Shown in pieces: positions 9,544 to 17,649 of a stretch of 64,000 nt of DNA. The position numbers and the translations under genes were made by a program. Below the pieces are notes generated by a model that did no database searches, was not told the origin of the DNA, and was given only the letters and a program-made list of their open reading frames with translations. The stretch's first letter is position 1; each line of letters starts with the position of its first letter. Origin of the DNA: Bryobacteraceae bacterium (GTDB lineage Bacteria; Acidobacteriota; Terriglobia; Bryobacterales; Bryobacteraceae); the NCBI GenBank assembly GCA_947458745.1, contig CANGYQ010000017.1, forward strand, positions 36,923 to 100,922. Reading direction: 5' to 3'.

Positions 9544-10335
9544 CTAAGCTCCTACTCCTCTTGCGGCAAGCTGAGCCACCGCGTTCGTTTGTAAGGCCAA
9601 AGCCGGCTGGCGCCGATCCACCCGCGCCAGAGTTAAAACGGCGACCCGAGCCGCCCCTGCCCGCCGCAAAGCTGCGGTTGCTGCCGCTGCCGTCGCGCCG
9701 GTTGTCAAAACATCGTCAATCAGTAAAACCCGCTTCCCTCGTAACTGCTCCGCGTCCGCCGCACGAAACGCCCCGGCGACATTGCGCCGCCGGGCAGACC
9801 GGGTAAGGCCGGCCTGAGCCGGGGTATTCTTCACGCGCCGCAATAGCGGCCGCACCGGCCAACCCGTGGCCCGGCTGACAGCCTTGGCCAGCAGCGCCGC
9901 CTGATTAAAGCCGCGCCGGTAGCGCCGCCACCAGTGCAGGGGCAACGGCACGATCACATCAAAGCGCTCCCCGCGCGGCAAGGCGGCCACCAGCAACTGC
10001 CCCAACGGCTCCGACAAGGCGGAGATCCCTTGGTACTTGAATAAATGGACTAACTGGCGCAACGGACCTTCATAAAAGCCATAGCTATACACCGCCTGGT
10101 ACATCGCGATGCCCGAGCGGCAGAGGGCGCATAAGCCATTGGGCCGAAGAGGCGCGTCATTCAGGAACGGCGTATGGCACTGCGCACAAGCAAATTCGGC
10201 CACCATGGGTTGCGGCGCATTGAGACACGGAGAACAGACAGGGATGCGGGAGAGGTGAGAGAGGTGGGTGCCGCAAACGCGGCAATCTTCCGGAAAGACG
10301 AGGTTCAGCAACCGCGCAAGCGCGCGTACTGCCAA
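9544..10335 (-). CDS. comF: ComF-family amidophosphoribosyltransferase-like protein
   Basis: ComF-family protein, about 263 residues from the chosen TTG. The N-terminal zinc ribbon has [16 protein letters not shown] and CALC pairs. The C-terminal type-I phosphoribosyltransferase domain has [19 protein letters not shown] and the PRPP loop [16 protein letters not shown]. In Bacillus and Haemophilus, ComF homologues act in handling incoming single-stranded DNA during transformation; the reaction is not settled. The frame stays open to 10449, but codons upstream of 10335 are AT-richer and uncharacteristic, so I prefer TTG 10335. It is co-transcribed with the HNH gene (2-bp gap), which fits a DNA-processing role. 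Confidence 0.88.
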   Translation of the reverse strand: MAVRALARLLNLVFPEDCRVCGTHLSHLSRIPVCSPCLNAPQPMVAEFACAQCHTPFLNDAPLRPNGLCALCRSGIAMYQAVYSYGFYEGPLRQLVHLFKYQGISALSEPLGQLLVAALPRGERFDVIVPLPLHWWRRYRRGFNQAALLAKAVSRATGWPVRPLLRRVKNTPAQAGLTRSARRRNVAGAFRAADAEQLRGKRVLLIDDVLTTGATAAAATAALRRAGAARVAVLTLARVDRRQPALALQTNAVAQLAARGVGA

Positions 10336-10482
10336 GCCGGGCCTGTGCCCGGCGGGGGTAGGCCGGTCTAACGTGCGATGAGCAAACGGGAAATCGCACC
10401 CCCTTAAGCTACCGAGTATACACGAGAATTCCGAAACAGAAACCGCCAAAAGTGTTTCAAACAGATGGCATTCAGAAAGACA

Positions 10483-10517
10483 AAACCCGCCGGGCCATCA
10501 CTGGCCGAAGCGGGTTT
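10483..10517 (-). terminator. Rho-independent terminator after the porin-like gene
   Basis: AAACCCGC (10483-10490) and GCGGGTTT (10510-10517) pair perfectly, and an inner GGCCA/TGGCC stem extends the hairpin. Read on the minus strand it is followed by a T-rich run (TTTTGTCTTTC). It lies 43 bp beyond the stop of the minus-strand porin-like gene, which it would terminate. Confidence 0.75.
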
Positions 10518-10559
10518 GCGTCCGGGTTGGAGCGGGAAGGATAGCCGGGAGGGCCTTTT

Positions 10560-11712
10560 CTAGTGGCCGACCACCACTTCCAGCCAGTCAATCTGGTCTT
10601 GCGTCGCGCGGACTTGCTCGTTCACCGAGACGGCCGCCGCGGCGGTTTCCTGGGCATGAGCGGCGTCGGTGTGCGTCACCTGTTCGATGGGCCCGCGAAT
10701 GCCGTTCGACGGCGAGAAGCCGAGGTTCCGTTGGTAGACGGAGGAGTTGTAGTAACTGCCAAGCTCCACCTTTGGATGAACCCGATACGTGCCGGCGACA
10801 TACCAGGCCGAGGAACTGGTGACAAACGTCGGCATCGGAAGCCCCAGCAGCGCGGTGCTGCCATCGCTCAGCCGGTACTCGGCAAAAGTGCGGAATGCGC
10901 CGCGCTGATAGTCCCCATAGAACTGATGGCTCAGGGTGGTGCGATTCTCGAAACGGCACGGCAAGCCGCCTCCTGGAATCGGTTGGCCAAACAGAGCCGT
11001 TAGACGGGCATCGCCGTGGCCACCGCCACCCAGCACGGAATATCCCGCGGTCAACCCCGATATGGGCGTCGCCCAGCGGACTTCGCCGCCCTTGGCCCAG
11101 GACGTGAAGCGTTCAATCGGAGTGCTGGAGTCGCGGGTGCCAATCGCATAGCCACCCCGGGAATCAAACATGACCATGCCGATGTAGGCCACGTAGCTAA
11201 GCCGACCCGCTTTCTTCAGGCTGATGTTACCGTAGAGGTCACCGCCATCGTGGCTGATTATTGAGGCACGAGATCCGTCGGATACACTGACTGCGGCAGC
11301 AGCGCGAAGGTGGGATGAACTCCATGTCCTGGGTGTCGTTGAACAGACCCAGCACAGTCTTCACCCGTCCCGCGCGGATACCGATGTAGTCGTTGAACTT
11401 GTAGTCGGCGAGGGCCCAGTCGACGGCTACTTTGCCGTTGGCAATATCGCCGATGTTGCGGCTGAATACCTGGGCCCCAACGCGAAGCTTGGGCGTCAAC
11501 CGAGTGGCCACGTTGAAGCCGCCGTCGGTCATCGAAAAGCTGCCATTGGTGGTCTTCATAGTGAGAAAGTTATTCCCGGATGAGACCGCGAAGCCCTGCT
11601 GGAAGAAGCCATAGACCTGGACGTCCTTGCCGGCCACCTTGAACTGACCCAGTGCGGACCCAAGGCCGAGTACGGCCAGACAGGCCAGTCGGAGAGTTTT
11701 GTTTGTCGTCAT
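10560..11712 (-). pseudogene. Outer-membrane porin-like gene broken by two frameshifts
   Basis: The start is ATG 11712 with a clear signal peptide (LRLACLAVLGLGSALGQF). The protein continues as alternating beta-strand sequence of a trimeric-porin-like barrel (VQVYGFFQQGFAV, YIGIRAGRVKTVLGLF). Continuity breaks near 11318, after DTQDMEFI. The protein then reads in a second frame as FALLPQSVYPTDL. Near 11267 it moves to a third frame (RASIISHDGGDLYGNI), which stays open to the stop at 10560. Each junction fits one missing base. The whole product would be about 385 residues. A terminator at 10483-10517 and good coding bias throughout suggest recent inactivation or two sequencing errors. The family assignment is by pattern only. 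Confidence 0.72.
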
Positions 11713-11924
11713 TTGATTCCCTGGAAGTTGTACAGACAGCCCATCGGCTATACCGTGCATGACGGAGCAAACAAGATGACATTGAGGAATAGTCTCTCTG
11801 GCCATGAATTTCCACGAAGAGCCATGCTAGACGCTACACCAAAGATAAATATACGGATAATACAATTGATATCGGCGCAGTGAGGCCTGTCGACCAACCG
11901 AAATAACAACGCTACACTAGTGGC

Positions 11925-12404
11925 ATGGTTTTTCAGGCTGAGTCAGCGGGAGATATCCAGGCGGTTCGCGGCCTGTTCCGGGAGTACGAAGCCTGGCTCG
12001 GAATCGACTTATGCTTTCAGAGTTTTGAGCATGAAGTGGCTTCGTTACCGGGTGGTTATGGGCCGCCAGCCGGAGCGCTGCTTCTGGCGAAAGCTCAGGA
12101 AGCCGGGCCAGCGGTGGGGTGTGCGGGCCTTCGCCGCCTGAGCGAAGATACGGTGGAGCTGAAGCGGCTGTTCGTCCGGCCGGAACATCACGGACAGGGG
12201 CTGGGTAAGCAGCTGTTAGCCGCTGCCATCGCCGAAGCAACAGCCCGAGGTTACCGGCGGATGCGGCTGGATACAGTCCCGCAGTTGACCACTGCCATTG
12301 AGCTATACCGCCGCTGGGGGTTCCAGGAGATCCCGCCTTACAACCACAGCCCGATCGTGGGTTCGCTGTACTTCGAACTGACCCTGGCGCACCAGGGTCA
12401 GTGA
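11925..12404 (+). CDS. GNAT-family N-acetyltransferase
   Basis: A 159-residue acetyl-CoA-dependent N-acetyltransferase. The fold signature is visible: VELKRLFVRPEHHGQGLGKQ is motif A with the R/Q-x-x-G-x-G/A pyrophosphate loop (HHGQGLGKQL), followed by the C-terminal ELYRRWGFQEIPPY. The chosen ATG is the second of two close candidates. The acceptor substrate is unknown; similar small GNATs modify amino acids, antibiotics or protein N-termini. It is the only plus-strand gene between minus-strand genes. Confidence 0.9.
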   Translation: MVFQAESAGDIQAVRGLFREYEAWLGIDLCFQSFEHEVASLPGGYGPPAGALLLAKAQEAGPAVGCAGLRRLSEDTVELKRLFVRPEHHGQGLGKQLLAAAIAEATARGYRRMRLDTVPQLTTAIELYRRWGFQEIPPYNHSPIVGSLYFELTLAHQGQ

Positions 12405-12487
12405 AGCTGGACCGTGGGTCTCCTGATGGAAGGACTACCGCACCGGCTCGGCGGCGCTGGTCCCGGTGGAATCGGCAAACTCGACCG

Positions 12488-13519
12488 TTAGCGCCATCTC
12501 CGCCCACCGCCCCAACCGCGCCCACCGCCCCAGCCACGGCCGCCACCCCAACCGCGACCGCCGATGATGTTGACGCCGATCCCTGGCCCGAAGAATGGTG
12601 AACCCCAGTAAGGGCCCCATCCGCCCCAACCGCCCCAGCCGCCGTAACCACCCCAGACGGGCGGCCGCACGCTGGACACCCGTTGGCGCAACTGCGGACC
12701 CGTCTCGTAGTCGTTCTGCCGGACCGTTTCAAAAGCGTGTTCGGCCTGTTCGGTGGAGATGGTCAAGGGCGCCAATGTGCGGAACGTCAGCGTGGCCTCG
12801 GGGTCGAGAATGGTCGGGCGGCCACGGGTGAGGAGCACCCCAATGGCGGCAGCCGCAACTCCGGCACCAGCGCCGATGCCGGCTCCGGCTCCGCCCGCGG
12901 CCGCACCGCCGATGAGGGCACCCATGCCAGTGGTGGTACCGACGGCAGTGAGATCCCGCCCCACGGAGGCACCCCCTGCGTACTCAATCAGTTGCGTGAC
13001 CACCGGTACCTGCCGGCCATCGGCCAGACTGATTTCGGTGAGTTCCACTGCCAGCCGGGAGGTTCCCCGGGCGCGTCCGGCCCGCACCGCTTCGGCCACC
13101 CGGCCGCCGATCGTTTGCCCGCGCCGCGCCAGCACGATGCCGTTGGCCACCAGCGGCTGCGCCAGGGTGCCCGTGAAGACTTCACCCGGGCGGCTGTGGT
13201 CACTCGACAGCACCTGATTGGTGCGAATCGAGATCCAGGTTCCGGTCGGTACCGAGACCTGCGCCGGCGTGGGCGCGGATGAGCCCGCCCCGCGCGGAGG
13301 CAATGGGGCTGGTGCCAAGCCCTGGCCAGCGGTGGCGGCAGCATCATCAAGGGACCGCCGCCAGCCGCCCTCTTGCGGTTTGGGTGGCGGGCCTTCCTCC
13401 TGGGCGGCGACGGGCGAAATGGCGCCCAGGGTGGCCAGGATTAGAACGGCGGTGGCGCGTGTCCCGCACCGGCGCACGAAGCATCGGTCATGGATGAGTG
13501 TGGTTAGTGTCAAGTTCAT
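12488..13519 (-). CDS. Secreted protein with Gly-zipper-like segment and Trp/Gly-rich repeat tail
   Basis: A 343-residue exported protein of unknown function. ATG 13519 is preceded by GGGAG and gives a signal peptide (ATAVLILATLGAISPVAAQ). A middle domain follows (WISIRTNQVLSSDHSRPGEVF, then LARRGQTIGGRVAEAV and RLAVELTEISLADG). It resembles the outer-membrane-associated proteins of acidobacteria that carry an SH3-like, TrbI-like fold. Next is a Gly/Ala-rich zipper-like stretch (about residues 210-240), which may insert in a membrane. The end is a low-complexity tail of Gly-Trp-rich repeats with RGWGGG units. An earlier TTG (13621) is open but lacks a signal peptide. The TrbI-like and zipper readings are inference. 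Confidence 0.72.
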   Translation of the reverse strand: MNLTLTTLIHDRCFVRRCGTRATAVLILATLGAISPVAAQEEGPPPKPQEGGWRRSLDDAAATAGQGLAPAPLPPRGAGSSAPTPAQVSVPTGTWISIRTNQVLSSDHSRPGEVFTGTLAQPLVANGIVLARRGQTIGGRVAEAVRAGRARGTSRLAVELTEISLADGRQVPVVTQLIEYAGGASVGRDLTAVGTTTGMGALIGGAAAGGAGAGIGAGAGVAAAAIGVLLTRGRPTILDPEATLTFRTLAPLTISTEQAEHAFETVRQNDYETGPQLRQRVSSVRPPVWGGYGGWGGWGGWGPYWGSPFFGPGIGVNIIGGRGWGGGRGWGGGRGWGGGRRWR

Positions 13520-13660
13520 GGAGTGTGTCTCCCACTCCAAACAGTGCACGCCGCTGGCCGAACGCCAAACCACTGAAAATAAGAGGCTATAGCTCAACCC
13601 CAAGCGGCTGCAAGCAATCATTGGCGGTGGATTTCAACCACTCCGGCCGGGGCCAAGCGG

Positions 13661-13939
13661 CTAGTGCTTTCCCTTGTGGGCCAGCTGGCTGATGTGGATG
13701 GTGGGCGAGGTCCAGCAGTACCGCCAAGCGCCGCGCGTGCAGATTTCCAGGCGGCCGTTCCTGGCCAGTGCGTTCGCCTCCGCGGCGCTGTCATTGGCCC
13801 AAGGCGGCCACATCTGCGGGTGATTCTCGGCGGTGCCGGCAGGACGTTGAGACGAGGCTTCAGTCTCCGCCGCGGAAGCCGGATGGCCGGACTGGCTGGA
13901 GATTAGCAAGATCACGCTCAACAGAAATCCGGTTGCCAT
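13661..13939 (-). CDS. Small secreted hypothetical protein
   Basis: A 92-residue protein with a signal-peptide-like N-terminus (MATGFLLSVILLISSQSG) and a compact C-terminal segment, ANALARNGRLEICTRGAWRYCW. Its Cys/Trp pattern looks conserved rather than random. The start ATG 13939 has only a weak GGGCGG upstream. No family is recognised. It precedes the Trp/Gly-rich secreted protein gene on the same strand by about 140 bp and may be expressed with it. Confidence 0.5.
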   Translation of the reverse strand: MATGFLLSVILLISSQSGHPASAAETEASSQRPAGTAENHPQMWPPWANDSAAEANALARNGRLEICTRGAWRYCWTSPTIHISQLAHKGKH

Positions 13940-14182
13940 CCGCCCTGCGAATAGCAGCGGCGGGCCCTAGTGGACAGCCCCAAAAGTACTGAGCAGCGCC
14001 CGTGGACGTACCAGAACCCGCCCGCAGCTTTTCACGTGAGACGCTTCGGATGTCGGAAGTTTCCGATGAGACGGATAGAGGCATCGCGGATACCTACCGG
14101 CTGGCTTTGTAGTCGCCAAAAGATCCCCCGGAGGCGCAGGGAAGCCATGATTTGCTAGCCTGAAAGTTCTCCCCAAAATTCT

Positions 14183-15352
14183 ATGCCTAAACTGTCGATT
14201 CAAGACCTGGACCTAAAAGGTAAGCGCGTTTTCATGCGCGTGGATTTCAATGTTCCCTTCGTTGTGGGCACCACGACGATCAGTTCCGACAAGCGCATCA
14301 GAGCCTCCCTGCCTTCCATCAAGTACGCCCTGGAACAGGGCGCCGGCCTGGTACTGGCCAGCCATCTGGGCCGCCCCAAGGGCAAGCCCGTGCCGGATAT
14401 GTCGCTGGCGCCGGTGGCCGAGAAGCTGGCCGAGCTGCTGAAGATGCCGGTGAAGTTCGCGCCGGATTGCGTTGGCGCGGAAGTGGAAGCGATGCTGCCC
14501 AACCCGGGCGAAGTGTTGCTACTGGAGAATCTGCGCTTCCATGCCGCGGAAGAGAAGAACGACCCCGCCTTCGCCCAGCAGTTGGCCAAGTTGGGCGACA
14601 TCTACGTCAACGACGCCTTCGGCACTGCGCACCGCGCCCATGCCTCCACCGTGGGCATGATCCAGTTCATGCCGCAAGCCGCGGCGGGCCTGTTGATGGA
14701 TAAGGAACTGCAATGGCTGGGCAAGGCGATCTCCAGCCCAGACCGCCCCTGCGTCGCGCTGCTGGGTGGTGCCAAGGTGTCGGACAAGATCGAAGTGATC
14801 CAGAACCTGCTCAAGGTGGTGGACACGCTGCTGATCGGTGGCGCAATGGCCTACACGTTCTTCAAGGCGCAAGGCCGCCCCATCGGCAAGTCACTCGTTG
14901 AGAATGACAAACTGGACCTGGCGCGGGAGCTGATGGCCGCGGCGGGCGACAAGCTGAAGCTGCCAGTGGACACGATTGTCACGGCTGAATTCAAAGCCAG
15001 CGCGCCTTCCGAAGCGGTGACCGCGATTCCGGACGACAAGGAGGGCGTCGATATCGGCCCGGCCACCATCGCGCTCTACGAAGGCATCCTGAAGTCCGCC
15101 AAGACGGTGATCTGGAACGGCCCGATGGGCGTGTTCGAGATGCCGCCGTGGGACACGGGTACCGTTTCGCTCGCCAAGGCCGTGGCGGAATCGGGCGCGG
15201 TGAGCGTGGTCGGTGGTGGTGACAGCGAGAAGGCCATCAAATCGGCTGGCGTTGCTGATAAGATCACGCATATTTCGACGGGCGGCGGAGCGTCGCTTGA
15301 ATTCCTTTCAGGAGTCGAGTTGCCCGGCGTGGCTGCCCTTACAAACAAGTAG
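14183..15352 (+). CDS. pgk: Phosphoglycerate kinase
   Basis: Glycolytic enzyme converting 1,3-bisphosphoglycerate and ADP to 3-phosphoglycerate and ATP. At 389 residues it is full length. Signatures include RVFMRVDFNVPF, the substrate arginines in LASHLGRPKG and LLENLRFHAAEE, DAFGTAHRAHAST, the hinge VALLGGAKVSDKI, the nucleotide-binding WNGPMGVFE, and the C-terminal VVGGGDSEKAI and STGGGASLEFL. No Shine-Dalgarno is evident before ATG 14183. A secreted RraA-fold protein gene follows at 11 bp, so the two may share a transcript. No gap or tpi gene is in view. Confidence 0.97.
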   Translation: MPKLSIQDLDLKGKRVFMRVDFNVPFVVGTTTISSDKRIRASLPSIKYALEQGAGLVLASHLGRPKGKPVPDMSLAPVAEKLAELLKMPVKFAPDCVGAEVEAMLPNPGEVLLLENLRFHAAEEKNDPAFAQQLAKLGDIYVNDAFGTAHRAHASTVGMIQFMPQAAAGLLMDKELQWLGKAISSPDRPCVALLGGAKVSDKIEVIQNLLKVVDTLLIGGAMAYTFFKAQGRPIGKSLVENDKLDLARELMAAAGDKLKLPVDTIVTAEFKASAPSEAVTAIPDDKEGVDIGPATIALYEGILKSAKTVIWNGPMGVFEMPPWDTGTVSLAKAVAESGAVSVVGGGDSEKAIKSAGVADKITHISTGGGASLEFLSGVELPGVAALTNK

Positions 15353-15363
15353 GAGGCTCCCTC

Positions 15364-16269
15364 ATGCGCATTGCGCTCGTTCAGGCCTGGGCGGCGTTGG
15401 CTTTGGCCACGCTGCCCGCCAGCGCCCAGCTGTTCACGCTCACCAAAGAGCAGCTGATCAAGATCACCTCGAAGAATCCATTCGAGCGATTTGAGGACGG
15501 GCGGCCAAAAGTACCCGACAACCTCATGGAAAAGGTGAAGGGCCTGAGCGCGGAAGAAGTGTGGGGAGTGCTGCCCGGCGCGGGCTACCCCAACCAGTAC
15601 GAGGGCAACTGGCAGTTGCTCCATCCTGGCAAGAAGCTGGTGGGCCGCGTGGTGACCGCGCAGTTTATGCCGGTGCGCCCCGATGTGATGGATTACATCG
15701 ACGGCGAGATGAAGCAGCGCAATCCTCTGGGTGGTCCGCACCACCAGTGGGCGATCGATCAACTGAAGCCGGGCGATGTGATCGTGGTGGATCTGTTCGG
15801 CAAGATCGACGGCGGCACCTTTGTCGGGGACAATCTGGCCACCGCGATCTTTGCGCTCACCAAAGGCACCGGCATGATTGTCGACGGCGGCATTCGTGAT
15901 CTCGAAGGCATTTTCCCGCTAGACATGGCCGCCTACTTTCGCGGCGTCCATCCGTCCGCCATCCGGGGCGTGATGATGACCGGCTTCAACGTCCCGATTC
16001 GCGTGGGCAATGCCACGGTGATGCCGGGTGATCTGGCCTTTGGCGACCGCGAGGGCGTCTACTTTATCCCGCCACACTTGGTGGAACGGGTGGTGGACCG
16101 GGCCGAGGAGACGCACATCCACGACGAATGGACAAAGGAAAAGCTGCTCACCGGCAAGTACAAATCAATCGAGGTCTACGGATCCCCGCGTCTGCCGGAG
16201 CTTAAGAAGGAGTACGCCGACTACTTGCAGAAGAAACTGGGACGAGCTCCAGCTGCGAAGAAGAAGTAG
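15364..16269 (+). CDS. Secreted RraA-fold protein (HMG aldolase/dimethylmenaquinone-methyltransferase-like family)
   Basis: A 301-residue protein of the RraA family, which includes 4-hydroxy-4-methyl-2-oxoglutarate/oxaloacetate aldolases. The aldolase metal-site motif is present: GTFVGDNLATAIFAL followed by MIVDGGIRDLEG (Arg-Asp pair). Unusually it has an N-terminal signal peptide (LVQAWAALALATLPASAQ) and about 110 residues before the core, whereas RraA and HMG aldolases are about 160-220 residues and cytoplasmic. A strong AGGAGG precedes ATG 15364, 11 bp after pgk. Its 3' end overlaps the opposing EAL gene by 68 bp. A periplasmic lyase is likely; the substrate is unknown. Confidence 0.82.
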   Translation: MRIALVQAWAALALATLPASAQLFTLTKEQLIKITSKNPFERFEDGRPKVPDNLMEKVKGLSAEEVWGVLPGAGYPNQYEGNWQLLHPGKKLVGRVVTAQFMPVRPDVMDYIDGEMKQRNPLGGPHHQWAIDQLKPGDVIVVDLFGKIDGGTFVGDNLATAIFALTKGTGMIVDGGIRDLEGIFPLDMAAYFRGVHPSAIRGVMMTGFNVPIRVGNATVMPGDLAFGDREGVYFIPPHLVERVVDRAEETHIHDEWTKEKLLTGKYKSIEVYGSPRLPELKKEYADYLQKKLGRAPAAKKK

Positions 16270-17380
16270 GCTCGCCGGCGGGCTCCGGGCTCTCTTGAGG
16301 GATTTGCATCACCTGGGCTAGCGTCTTCAGATCGGCCGCACCGGCCAGGTTCAACTCATCTCGCATCACCGGGTTGGGCTTGCCGAAGAAGTAACCCTGC
16401 ATCATGTGGATGCCCAGGTTCTTGACGGCCGTCGCCATTTGGGGCGTCTCAATTCCTTCGGCGATCACCGCCGCCCCCGCCCGGGCCGCCAGCGCCACGG
16501 CCCGGTCCAGCAAGCTGCGTTGCACGGGTTGTGAGAGGTTCCAGATGATCGATTTGTCGATCTTGACGTAGTCCGGCTGCAGCATCTCGATCATATCGAC
16601 GCCATTGGTGCCGGCACCTAAGTCATCCAGCGCGTAACGGAATCCCTGACGGCGGAAGAACTGGCAGATGTTGCGGGTGTGTTCGACGTTGGTGATCTGG
16701 TCGCATTCCAGAATTTCAAACACAATATCCTGGGGCCGGTAGCCGCTTTGGCCAACGGCCGCGATCATCGACTCCATACATGGGCCGGGGTCGTAAACTG
16801 CGGATGGAAAGAAGTTCACGAACAGTTGGGTGTTCGGCAACTGCTGCTTCGCCGCCGTCTGCACGGCCTTGATCCGGGCGTAGCTGTCGAACTCCAGCAC
16901 CTGCCCCCGCATGGTGGCCGCTTCGACAATGTCGGCCCCGTTATGAAGACGGTCCCCTTCGAGGCGAATCAGGCTTTCGTAGGCGAAGGTCCGGTTGGCC
17001 TTGAGATCAACGATCGGCTGGAAGTAGATGGAGAACTCATCCTCCGCCAGCGCGCGGTCGAACCACTCAGTCTCGACAATCCTGGCGTACTGGTCAACGT
17101 CCGGGCCGCCGAACAGGTGGGCCAAGTGCCCGCCCCCCAACTGCACCAGCTTTCGCTCCACCGGCGAAAGCCCCATCAGCAGCACTTTCGCCACATGGCC
17201 TCGAGCCGAGGAGTTCGGCGCGGTGATGGTGACGATGCTGTCCCGCCGCGTGTGCTTAATGCCAGCGTTTTGCAAGACGCGATCCACCCGGCTCGCCAAG
17301 TGCGAATGGGCCGCCCGGGCCAGCAGCACTGAGCCTTCCCCGCGGGTCTCACCAGAACAAATTGGGCAAACGCGTTTCAT
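16202..17380 (-). CDS. EAL-domain protein (probable cyclic-di-GMP phosphodiesterase)
   Basis: A 392-residue protein whose C-terminal two thirds are an EAL domain hydrolysing cyclic di-GMP. The signature reads YESLIRL (ESL instead of EAL), but the metal and catalytic residues seem kept: the Asn in LFVNFFPS, Glu in ILECD, the Asp pair in DDLGAG, Lys in VKIDKS, Glu in AEGIE, and Gln in MQGYFFGKP. The N-terminus begins MKRVCPICSG, a half zinc-ribbon, followed by about 100 residues of unknown type. Activity is therefore plausible but not certain. ATG 17380 follows AGGGG closely. The gene converges on the RraA-fold gene and overlaps it by 68 bp. Confidence 0.88.
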   Translation of the reverse strand: MKRVCPICSGETRGEGSVLLARAAHSHLASRVDRVLQNAGIKHTRRDSIVTITAPNSSARGHVAKVLLMGLSPVERKLVQLGGGHLAHLFGGPDVDQYARIVETEWFDRALAEDEFSIYFQPIVDLKANRTFAYESLIRLEGDRLHNGADIVEAATMRGQVLEFDSYARIKAVQTAAKQQLPNTQLFVNFFPSAVYDPGPCMESMIAAVGQSGYRPQDIVFEILECDQITNVEHTRNICQFFRRQGFRYALDDLGAGTNGVDMIEMLQPDYVKIDKSIIWNLSQPVQRSLLDRAVALAARAGAAVIAEGIETPQMATAVKNLGIHMMQGYFFGKPNPVMRDELNLAGAADLKTLAQVMQIPQESPEPAGEPTSSSQLELVPVSSASSRRTPS

Positions 17381-17456
17381 GCACCCCTATCAAAGGAGGC
17401 ATATCGGTCACCAGATCGGGAACTTGCAGTGCGAACTGAATTCAGCGCGCACCTGC

Positions 17457-17640
17457 CTACTCCACCCGGACCGATTCGTAGAACCGGTCCAGCCGCTGAT
17501 TGGTCACTTGGGTCACAGGAAGCACAGGCCTTCTGCGCCGCATCGGCCGCCCGGCGGCGGTCCAACTCACGAAACACATCCAACGGTGCCCGTTCGACGT
17601 AAGTAGTTGGAATTGCGAACAGTTCCGGGCCCGGGGCTTC
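17457..17640 (-). pseudogene. Possible short coding remnant between EAL and PEP-CTERM genes
   Basis: The 270-bp gap upstream of the EAL gene contains a minus-strand stretch that reads as protein-like (ELFAIPTTYVERAPLDVF, then RELDRRRAADAAQKA). About 17540 it seems to shift into a second frame ending QRLDRFYESVRVE and a TAG at 17457-17459. Codon quality is good on both sides of the shift and poor if either frame is carried through. No family is recognised. It may be a decayed gene end or chance; confidence is low. Confidence 0.25.
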
Positions 17641-17649
17641 CCGGGTTTC

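Noticed and set aside
17377..17583. A 68-codon ORF whose stop overlaps the EAL start
   Set aside because: No ribosome site or recognisable domain, and codon quality falls in its second half; kept only as a low-confidence remnant in part of the region.
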